Made by a program: the position numbers and the translations under genes
The notes under the pieces: generated by a model
Database searches by the model: none
What the model saw: the letters and a program-made list of their open reading frames with translations, nothing else
Told to the model about the DNA's origin: nothing
DNA from: Acanthosepion esculentum
Taxonomy: Eukaryota > Mollusca > Cephalopoda > Sepiida > Sepiidae
DNA: 64,000 nt
Direction: 5' to 3'
Assembly (NCBI GenBank): GCA_964036315.1
Contig: OZ038495.1
Location: forward strand, 25,675,190 to 25,739,189
Part shown: positions 40,080-50,000 of the stretch, piece after piece
Layout: each line of letters starts with the position of its first letter
Position numbering within the stretch: the stretch's first letter is position 1

Positions 40080-40935
40080 AACATTTACTGTGAGGTCATC
40101 TTCAGAGAATTAGAAGTCCTACAAAGAGTTATTATTGGCGTACACAATCTTAATAACATCAGATATGCAGATGATAGAGTGCTGATGGCAGACACAAAAA
40201 GGAAACTGCAAGAAATCTCACAGATGGCTGTAAAAGATAGTAAGAAGAAAGAACTACAGATCCATTACAAAAAGAGAGAATCTATGTTCGTCAGCAAGAG
40301 GAATAGTCCAAAATGCGAAATACGGATTGCAAATGACAAAATCATGCAAGTACGACAATTTAAATATCTATAAAGTGTTTAAAAGAGGATGGGAAACGCG
40401 AACGCCGAAATTCGAAGGCGTATTGGAATAGTGAATATACCTTCCAAAAGCTAAGCAAAATATTAAGAAACAGGAACATTTTGTTAGATAATAAGAAAAA
40501 AAAGGGATGAACCGTGATGTAATATTGGTTCTTCCATATGACAGAGAATGCTAAACAAACCCCTTACAGACGAAGATAAGACTTGAGTCAACAGCAATCT
40601 GATTCTACAGAAGAATGCTAAGAATACCATAGAGTGAACATGCGAGTAAAGACGAAGTTTTAAGGAAAATCAAAATATAAAGTGTACTTAGAAATAGAAA
40701 GAGAGGGTTGAAATTACTTGGATAAATAATGAGGAAGGAAACCATCGGAAATGTGATACTTGCAGAGGAACTGAAGAAAGTGGCGAATAACCTATCTAGC
40801 AAATTTGTGTAAATGGTTGGCAGAAAATGGACTATGAAGGATAACAAAAAGCCAAAAGTTACTGAGAGTGAATAAAGACAGGAAGTTGTGTAAAGCCATA
40901 ATCATTCGCATCCTGAAGGGACATAGCACATAGAA
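40080..40935 (+). pseudogene. RTE-like reverse transcriptase remnant
   Basis: Near 40140-40370 it reads NLNNIRYADDRVLMADTKRK with the catalytic YADD retained, and then VRQFKYL. Frameshifts and stops follow. It continues to the C-terminal ILKGH-like end near 40920. Same family as 5041, 35805 and 63085. Confidence 0.82.
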
Positions 40936-41489
40936 AAGATAAAACAACCGAATTCATAGAATCACCTCTGTTTTTCAGAAAAGTTTAACTATTCAATTAT
41001 CTTTGTAACTATTTCAAATAATTTAAAAATACAATTAGGTCGTGCCAATAATTTCACTCAACAGTGAATGTCATTTTAGAATTTTGCAAACTCTTGTCAA
41101 TACTAAGATAAATAAAGTAAAACAATCATAACGAGTGAGTATAAATGATCTATTGTTTAATAACTACCTATTCAATTCTCATTTGAATATGAAATTACCA
41201 CTAGTACGTACGACGTAAAGTGGAACACAATACTAATTACTGCATGATGCCTAGAAAGGAGGGTGGTACCACTTAATAATATACCTCGCTTATTAAAATA
41301 CTAAAATGACAATCCTCATCCAACAAGCAACTTCCCTTCCTCTAGCCGCGGAATAAAAACGAGTGTAAAAAAAGACAATAAAAATAAAGAGTTGCAAATG
41401 ATCGAAATAAATCCAAGAATAACTTCAAAGAAGGTAACAGAGAAAAAATAGAATGGAGAATTTATACACAGACAGGTAATTAGAAGGTA
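40936..41489. other. Intergenic AT-rich sequence
   Basis: Nothing recognised. Confidence 0.55.
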
Positions 41490-41736
41490 ACCAAAAATAT
41501 CGTTGTCGTTTTCAATTTATTAGAAAAAAAGTGATACAGCAAATTTGACATACAGTTAATCCTCAAAGTAATGCCCATAGAAATCTAGAATCTTTTCCGA
41601 ACGTGCCTCCAGTTGCGCATTGTTCTGGTGGTAAGAATCAGCTGTCTTGGATGCAAAGAAGTTTGTGAGGGCTTCATTTGCGAAGTATTTCCCATGAAGA
41701 TGGTTGTCCAGGGAATGGAAGAGGTGGTAATCTTTT

Positions 41737-44158
41737 GGTTATGGGAACTTACCCATAATAGTAATGGACTATCCCGTACACCATAAATACTGCACCTCAA
41801 GAGAAAACAGTAGTGTGAGACCCAGTCCTTTTTGGACGTCTCAGCTATTCGGTCGAACTCTCTGCCTCTGAGGCAGAGGGGAACTCTCTGCCTTTGGGCA
41901 GAGAGGAACTCGGACGAGGCTCCGCCGAAGGGCAGAGCCTCGTTCGGGGAGGTTGACCGGCCCGATCCCGTTTATACGGGATCTATGGGCTATTTTTTGG
42001 CCGAGCCTACGGGCTCGGGTACCCCACTTTAAACCCGGCCTTGTGCCACATCTGTCCCTCGTGGGGAGGACACTAAATACCCCAGTCCTTTTTGGACGTC
42101 TCAGCTATTCGGTCGAACTCTCTGCCTCTGAGGCAGAGGGGAACTCTCTGCCTTTGGGCAGAGAGGAACTCGGACGAGGCTCCGCCGAAGGGCAGAGCCT
42201 CGTTCGAGGTGGTTGACCAACCCGATCCCGTTTATACGGGATCTACGGGCTATTTTTGGCCGAGCCTACGGGCTCGGGTACCCCACTTTAAACCCGGCCT
42301 TGTGCCACATCTGTCCCTCGTGGGGAGGACACTAAATACTCCAGTCCTTTTTGGACGTCTCACCTATCAGGTCGAACTCTCTGCCTCTGAGGCAGAGGGG
42401 AACTCTCTGCCTTTGGGCAGAGAGGAACTCGGACGAGGCTCCGCCGAAGGGCAGAGCCTCGTTCGGGGAGGTTGACCGGCCCGATCCCGTTTATACGGGA
42501 TCTACGGGCTATTTTTTGGCCGAGCCTACGGGCTCGGGTACCCCACATTAAACCCGGCCTTGTGCCACATCTGTCCCTCGTGGGGAGGACACTAAATACA
42601 GTGCGAGATCCAGTCTATTTTGGACGTCTCAGCTATTTGGTCGAACTCTCTGCCTCTGAGGCAGAGGGGAACTCTCTGCCTTTGGGCAGAGAGGAACTCG
42701 GACGAGGCTCCGCCGAAGAGCAGAGCCTCGTTCGAGGTGGTTGACCACCCCGATCCCGTTTATACGGGTTCTACGGGCAATTTTTGCCCGAGCCTACGGG
42801 CTCGGAAAGCCCACATTAAACCGGCCTTGTGCCACATTCGACACACGTGGGCGTGTTGTTAAACATCGTGCGAGATCCAGTCTTTTTTGGACGTCTCAGC
42901 TATTTGGTCGAACGCTCTGCCTCTGAGGCAGAGGGGAACTCTCTGCCTTTGGGCAGAGAGGAACCCGGACGAGGCTCCGCCGAAGGGCAGAACCTCGTTC
43001 GGGGTGGTTGACCACCCCGATCCCGTTTATACGAGTTCTACGGGCAATTTTTGCCCGAGCCTACGGGCTCGGAAAGCCCACATTAAACCGGCCTTGTGCC
43101 ACATTCGACACACGTGGGCGTGTTGTTAAACATCGTGAGAGACCCAGTCCTTTTTGGACGTCTCAGCTATTCGGTCGAACTCTCTTCCTCTGAGGCAGAG
43201 GGGAACTCTCTGCCTTTGGACAGAGAGGAACTCGGACGAGGCTCCGCCGAAGGGCAGAGCCTCGTCCGATGTGGTTGACCACCCCGATCCCGTTTATACG
43301 GGTTCTACGGGCTATTTTTGCCCGAGCCTACGGGCTCGGAAAGCCCACATTAAACCGGCCTTGTGCCACATTCGACACACGTGGGCGTGTTGTTCAACAT
43401 CGTGAGAGACCCAGTCCTTTTTGGACGTCTCAGCTATTCGGTCGAACTGTCTGCCTCTGAGGGAGAGGGGAACTCTCTGCCTTTGGGCAGAGAGGAACTC
43501 GGACGAGGCTCCGCCGAAGGGCAGAGCCTCGATCGAGGTGGTTGACCACCCCGATCCCGTTTATACGGGTTCTACGGGCAATTTTTGCACGAGCCTACGG
43601 GCTCGGTAAGCCCACATTAAACCGGCCTTTTGCCACATTCGACACACGTGGGCGTGTTAATGAACATCGTGTGAGATCCAGTCCTTTTGGGACGTCTCAG
43701 CTATTCGGTCGAACTCTCCGCCTCTGAGGCAGAGGGGAACTCTCTGCCTTTGGGCAGAGAGGAACCCGGACGAGGTTCCGCCGAAGGGCAGAGCCTCGTT
43801 CGGGGAGGTTGACCAACCCGGTCCCGTTTATACGGGTTCTACGGGCAATTTTTGCCCGAGCCTACGGGCTCGGAAGCCCACATTAAACCGGCCTTGTGCC
43901 ACATTTAACACACGTGTGAGTCATTCAGAGACAGAGTCGCGTCAGACGATTACTGTAAGACATTGGAATAGTGATACTGGTCGAGACAACATAGTTCTCT
44001 CTAACCTAACCTGATTATTATTACTAACACTTCTACTGTTTTGTACATATATTCTATTTATAATATATATCTGTGTTATTCCATACCTGTGTTCGAGTTA
44101 TTCTTCATTGCTTCTACCTTGGACCATCACCGAGGTACAAGGAACCTGGACCATAACA
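41737..44158 (+). mobile_element. Giant solo LTR (2422 bp) carrying a tandem array
   Basis: Begins GGTTATGGGAACTTACCC and ends AACCTGGACCATAACA, flanked by CTTTT at 41732-41736 and CTTTT at 44159-44163. The ends match those of the 235-bp Gypsy LTR at 47930-48164 in its sense orientation (TGTTATGGG.CCTTACC start, AACCTGGACCATAACA end). The stretch before the 3' end has a similar T/A-rich texture (TATTATTATTACT, TATATCT.CGTTATT). It is read as a solo LTR of a related Gypsy family, grown tenfold by an internal array. The first base is G rather than T; the alternative is a 7-bp duplication CTTTTGG. Confidence 0.8.
41811..43915 (+). repeat. Eight-unit tandem array, 259-269 bp per unit, hairpin-rich
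   Basis: The word GGACGTCTCA starts at 41834, 42094, 42353, 42622, 42889, 43156, 43423 and 43690; spacings are 260, 259, 269, 267, 267, 267 and 267. GC-rich in an AT-rich region. Each unit holds five successive perfect or near-perfect hairpins. In unit 1 the stems are at 41860-41878, 41884-41905, 41915-41942, 41965-41982 and 42001-42018. Units 1-3 form one subtype and 4-8 another, differing mainly after the fifth hairpin. Overlapping 60-127 codon frames recur in every unit but have no domain or independent start context and are treated as artefacts. Confidence 0.95.
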
Positions 44159-45506
44159 CTTTTGGCTCAAAGGCCGAAGAGTAAAGTGGATAGCACAGTG
44201 TCTCTTAGCCAAGTCACCGTATGGCATCTCTGGCCACCCTCGCCATATGAAGCCTGGCATTGTCATGGAGGAACAGTACATCCTTGCGATTAACCAATGC
44301 TGGTTCCTTCTGTCTGTTGCACACATTCCAACAGTTGCGAGTAAAGGTCTGCAGTGATGGTTTGACAGTTAGTAGCAGCTCATAGTGCACCTGTTGTCAA
44401 CTTATTCACCAGATACCCTGCATGATCTTTTGTGGGTGTAGAGGTTGTCTTGTGGTGTGAGGCAACCAATGGCTTGCACGCTTGGAAGTGTCATACAGGA
44501 CCTACATTTAATCACTGGTGAGCACTCGATCAAATATGGGTACGATTCTCTGAAATGAGAAAAAGACTGTCACTCATTGTTGCTTGTTGGCTTCTGATAG
44601 TATGTGGTTTTTCCACTTGCTCAAATTGTAGGAGTTTCCTATGCGGTGCAAGTGATGTCTGTTTTTTAGAAACCTGGAAGCAATTTCACCACAGGTTTAG
44701 CTGTTGTCGTCCACTATGGCCGCTTTCAAGGCGTCATCATCCAGGACCTGTGGCCGGCCACTGCGGAGTCCATAACAAAGGAACAGATTTCCCGACCTGA
44801 ACTTCTGGAACAAATGCCAGATTATGCGTTTACTCATAGCATTATCCCCAAAGGCTTGACGTATTCGGCAGAAGCCAATCTTTGTCATAAAGTAGACAAT
44901 CCCGAATGAGATGCTTCGATACCGCCATGTTTCTTCGCCGCTGCCCGAGCTGTTACTGATATGTGTGCGCAACGCGCCTGCATTGGTCAAGAATAATGCT
45001 CCCACCCTCATACTACCACTTTCCCTGCACGTGACGCATTCATTTGCGTATCAGTGATAACTTCATTCCACACGACTTAAAAAAGACTTTTTCGTTACCT
45101 GATAGAATATAAAGATTGGTAGAGAAAACAGAGAGTGTGAATGATAAAAAGCGATAGCGTTAAATAATACAGACTATTATATTTAGAAGAAGTGTATCTT
45201 GGCTCCGAATTCCGGAGGTTGACATTCGGGGTCAGATGTGAGCCATAATAGGGAAGTCGATTTTGATTGTCTGAACTAGTATGGAAAAGATAGATAGGAG
45301 AAAGGGTTCGGCGAGTTGGTTCTTACCCGTCAAGCGATGTAGAAACGACTCCCCAGTTAAAATTAAATTCTCTGTGTTTGAAGTCTTTAATTGCTGAACC
45401 AAAAAAATTAGCGATCGCCGGCCGAGAGAAGACGAGATGAAACCATTTCCACCAGGGGCCTATGCAACAAGTGTATATAGAGAAAAAAGGTGAGAGTAAA
45501 AAACAA

Positions 45507-45508
<2 letters not shown>

Positions 45509-45562
<54 letters not shown>
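45509..45562. repeat. (TA)n microsatellite
   Basis: About 27 TA units, abutting a foldback-family copy. Confidence 0.98.
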
Positions 45563-45565
<3 letters not shown>

Positions 45566-45574
45566 CAGACATTC

Positions 45575-45690
45575 ATGTCGACACAGAGTGTCAATAAACA
45601 GTTTCATGCTTGAACGCAATGAACAGGCCATATTTTTATATTTACATACGCCCTATCCTTGATATTGATAGTGATAACACACCCAAAATT
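45575..45690 (+). repeat. Partial copy of the microsatellite-associated foldback family
   Basis: GAGTGTCAATAAACAGTTTC, ATGCTTGAACGCAATGAACA and GGCCATATTTTTATATTTAC match 39350-39405 and the 27.6-kb element. Confidence 0.7.
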
Positions 45691-46202
45691 ATATTTTCGT
45701 CATTTATCATATATATATATATATATATATAGGATTCATACAAACAATATTTATCTTCTTAGCTTTTTCTTGATGCATCAGTGTGATTGTAATTATATAT
45801 AACATTATGAGTTTAATCTAAACATGTTAATCTTGTTGATAATAATGTTTTTGATGAATATGTGTAACACAAATTAGTATGTCACAATGGCAAATATGCA
45901 TATCACCCAGTTAATATTTGATTCACTACAATCGTAATAACCTCCGAAACTAGTTCGTGTAATTTCTACGAATATTGATGCTGCTGCTGATTAGTTCATA
46001 GGCACAAACTGATTGGTTAAACCTTATCGTTCGTCACTAATATGTGACGGTTTTATACATTAAGTTACTTGATGACCGAAAAACGACATACATAGATTCG
46101 CCCACACATTTCCAATGTTTGTATTTATTAAATAAGCGACTTATCTGCAAAGGCATTAGTTTGGGGGGTTTAGAAATAAGTTAGATAAATCTCAAGTAAA
46201 GT

Positions 46203-46345
46203 ATGAAGTACGAAAAAGTCATCAAAGCTGTTGGTGGATGTGGGCGTTACCAAATATTTATGCTCAATCTATTGTATATCGCTACTATGTTTAATGGGTT
46301 ACAAATCGGCTGTATGATTTTCCTCGTTCCTGACATAAAACACAG
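46203..46345 (+). CDS. SLC22 copy B exon 1
   Basis: 143 nt ending before GTAAAG. Encodes MKYEKVIKAVGGCGRYQIFM, the family's N-terminal GxxGRYQ motif, TM1 and the start of the extracellular loop; ends in two bases of Arg. Confidence 0.93.
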
Positions 46346-46968
46346 GTAAAGTAATTTTCAATTCTTACATTTATTGTGTCATTTTCGACGAGGCTGTGAC
46401 TTTTATCTCGTTGTGTAAAACTCATAGTTAAAGTTTCCCACTGGTCGGTTTGGATAAATTGTAAACTTAAATCGTCAGTTGAAAGGCAAAATCAAACAAA
46501 TGAACACTTTTATTCTTATTTTCTCGCTTTCTTGATACATAAATCTAGTTATGAATAGTATCAGCTTTCAACTGATTTGCATCCAATTTCAGCTTTTTTT
46601 GTTAGGCTATAAAGTGAAAAACGTGATCTTAAGAAATAGCCACATGGTCAATTCTGAATCTTATTCCTCTAACAAGAAATCATTTATTTTTATCATTTAG
46701 TCTTATGGGTCTGCTATTATTATTATTCTGACCCAACCTACTCAGAGAGTATGGTAGTTGCATAGAGGACATTTAGGTGCAGCACAAACGACATCGCGTT
46801 GAGTAACTGGTATCTACCACAAGTTGAATTAATTTATTCAACATTTAACCCAAACAATTCGACAATAGAGTAGGTCTGATAGTGGCCACACAATTCCGCA
46901 CAGTGCTATTTTTCATCTCTTGTAAACAGAAGCTAGCAAAGATCTTGTTAATGTTCTTATCCATTGCA

Positions 46969-47034
<66 letters not shown>

Positions 47035-50000
47035 TTGCGATATCATCTTGTCATGCCTAATTACCAAGTCCCCACTGGGGTCTATAAGTAAAAGTGAGTT
47101 ATCTATTCACATTTACGACGTTTCGTTTAGATGGAGAAGGTTTTCCGGGTGGTATGTACAGTTCCGCACAATGTAATCTTCTGTAGCTCTGAGATACTGA
47201 TGTGTCCAGGAATTTTACTCACATGATTTTCGGTACCCTTCTATATCATACCCAATGCCCCTATCACAAGAAGAATAAATGTAGCGATCGTCTGTCATTA
47301 AAAATGGTTGTCATAAAAAGGTACTGGTTCAAACTTTCGTTCAACAGAATGTCATCATGGTCATTTAGAGGTGTGATTTCACCAATGACCTCTCGGTGCG
47401 CTTCTGCTTAAATCACAGAAATTTCAGGCTTGGTAGTTAGAAGTTAGTTTGCTGCTTCCTGGGCAGGAGAAGAAGATTGCTTTATGAATATATTATCATT
47501 ATTATTATTATTAAAATATCATTTTTTTTAATTTTTTATAAAGATGTGCTATTCCTGAACTGACAAACGACACTTACCAAGTTCAAAGCGAAGCCCACGC
47601 AAAGCTTATTAAAAAATACATACCTGAAGAGATAGTGGATGGGAAACCCGTGTACAGTAAATGTCATATTTATGTCAACAAAGGTGTAATCAGAAACCAG
47701 ACGCTGACTAATTGTACTTCTTGGGTCTATGACAAATCAATATTTCAAACATCTTTGACCAGTGACGTAAGTATCATTAATATATTTAAGTTTCCCTGTC
47801 CGAGATAGAATCACAATTAGACTAATAACCGCCATCATCTATCCTTCCGCTTAATCTAGGTATCCTTAAATATAATCCTGTGACTACATGAGGGAAATTA
47901 GTGGGTATACGATCAAGTTTCTCGCGATCTGTTATGGTCCAGGTTAGGACCAAGGAAGAACAACACTAATACAAGAGTAGAAATAACGAAGATATATTAC
48001 ACGGAATAATAATACAAGATGTGGAAGGTGTTAGTATGACTGTCAGTCTGGTTTGGAGTGAACTACTATCGGCTCGACTCGATTCGTCCCTCTCTCTTGA
48101 GAGGCGTAGTATACATAGTGTTAGGAAGAGTTCATTCTGTAGTTATAGGTAAGGACCCATAACACCCCCCTCCCAAGCTTTTACCTCGCAGGGGTCTTTA
48201 ATATTTTTTCCTCTTCGGATTAATCATCAAAGGCTCTGTACATGTTTTTTTTCTGCTTGATTTCCGCGGTTCTGAAATTTCTTGAGGCCTCTACATATTG
48301 AATGTGTCAAATATTGTGTCCATTACTTCCTCCTCTTCCTGAGGTAGACCGTTAGAATCCTCTAACAGCCTCTTTCTGATCTGATTTAAATGCCTTTTAT
48401 GCGAGAACTTCGGACCCTGAATTATGTAAATCACGTTCCCGATTTGTTTCTCTATTGTACCTGGCTCCCAATAGGATGTGTTGTTTTTGAACATTTAAAA
48501 AAAGATTTCTCCCCTGGGTTAAATTTTCTTTTTGGTACAAACGACATTGGTGATTGCTTTGTCTGTTTTGGCAGTAATTTGTCGAATACCGATCTAATTT
48601 TTCGGGCGAACATTACTTCCACCGGCGATAATGCCGATGGTGTAGTACTGTTCGGTGTAATTCTATACACTTGCAAGAATTGTTGTAAAGCCTTTTCTGT
48701 TGGTACGTCATAAGCTTTCCTTAGTGCTCTTTTTAATGTATCTACAAACCTCTCCGCTTGCCCGTTTGATCTTGGGTGATATGGCGGGGATTTGATGTGT
48801 TTCACCTGAAAAGTTTCACAAAATTCTTGAAAATCCGCAGATGTAAATTGTGTTCCATTATCGGTGACTAAACCATCAACCACTCCGAAACAGAGCAAGC
48901 AGCTCGTGAAGGCAATTTATTGTAGTCTCAGAAGTAGGTTTTCTACAGCGAAATACTTCCGGACATTTGCTGTAACTGTCTACTACAATCAAGTAGTAGA
49001 AACCCTCTAATGGACCTGCGAAATCTACATGGATTCTCGACCACGGTCGATCTGTCTTAGGTCTTAGGATCGGAGGTGCCTTGGGTGCTAAGGAACAGCC
49101 CTTGCATTTGTCCACCATATGTATAATATCTTGATCCATGTTTGTCCAGTACACGTAATTTCGCATTAAGGATTTCATCCTGTTCTTTTCTGGGTGGCCC
49201 ATGTGAAAATCCTTGAGGATTCGCCCTTGTAGCGTTTTCGGGGTTACTACTCTTTCATTATATAGCAGAACATTATCACATAACGAAAAACTGTCTGATA
49301 TATGCTTATCTTTTCCTACAATTTTTGTTTTCGTTTCCTTTATAATTTCGTCATTCACTGATTCGTTTCTTATTTCCTGTAATGTTACTGGGGGGGTCTC
49401 GAATTGTACTACATAATGATGTTCTAATATCTTCCTCATATCGTAGAGCTGCAATTACGGAATCTTCTAATGGCCTCGATTTTGTTTGATGGAAGATACT
49501 CCAATTTAAAGTTATAGTTTAATAAAATCGTCCCCCATTTTAGCAATCTATTAGCAGTGTAGACAGGTAGACCTTTCTTTGCTCCAAATATTGTCAATAA
49601 CGGATTGTGGTCCGTCTGTAAGGTGAAAAATCTACCGTAAATATATCTGTGGAATCTCGTAACCGCAAAAATAATCCCCAGCCCTTCTTTTTCGATTTGC
49701 GAGTAATTTTGTTCGACTGGTAGCAGATTTCTTGACGCATGCGCGATGGGTTTTAGTGTCCCATCCAGCATTTTATGAAGTATACATGCCCCAACACCAT
49801 AGACACTCGCGTCACTCGCGACTATTATTTCCAATTTTGGATCATAATGCGCTAAAAATAAATCTGCTGTTAGAGTCTTAATGATTTTGTCGAAAGTTTT
49901 CTGACATTCATATGACCATTCCCAAACTTTTCCCTTATTCAACAGTTCGTTTAGGGGTGCGCATAATTTGTGCATGTTAGGAATAAATTCTTGATAATAA

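Larger units (their letters stand above)
41490..45095 (-). pseudogene. Decayed mariner transposon split by a 2.4-kb LTR
   Basis: Left end TAACCAAAAATATCG (TA at 41488-41489) and right end TTTTTCGTTA (TA at 45096-45097) are eroded inverted repeats like those of the mariner at 2430. The transposase is on the minus strand. 44697-45011 keeps the N-terminal IRQAFGDNAMSKR, HLFQKFRSGN and PQVLDDDALKAAI, matching the intact copy's ICQAFG, LFRKFKSED and PQVLNDGVLKAAI. 44155-44700 is the middle and 41500-41731 the C-terminal end. Reading frames are broken in many places even apart from the LTR insertion. Confidence 0.88.
45102..46202 (+). other. Upstream region of SLC22 copy B
   Basis: Contains a (TA)n tract at 45509-45562, a partial foldback-family copy at 45575-45690 and another short TA run at 45708-45731. 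Sequence 45800-46200 is unique and AT-rich. A non-coding first exon and promoter would be expected here, but no specific site is convincing. Confidence 0.5.

Noticed and set aside
41832..43727. Overlapping 60-127 codon frames repeated in each array unit
   Set aside because: They follow the 260-270 bp nucleotide periodicity, overlap in several frames, have no domain or consistent start context, and cross hairpins; they are shadows of the repeat.
41811..43915. CRISPR-like array
   Set aside because: Units are long and directly abutting with no unique spacers, in a eukaryotic transposon context.
48390..48713. 107-codon plus-strand frame
   Set aside because: Antisense to the Gypsy integrase region.
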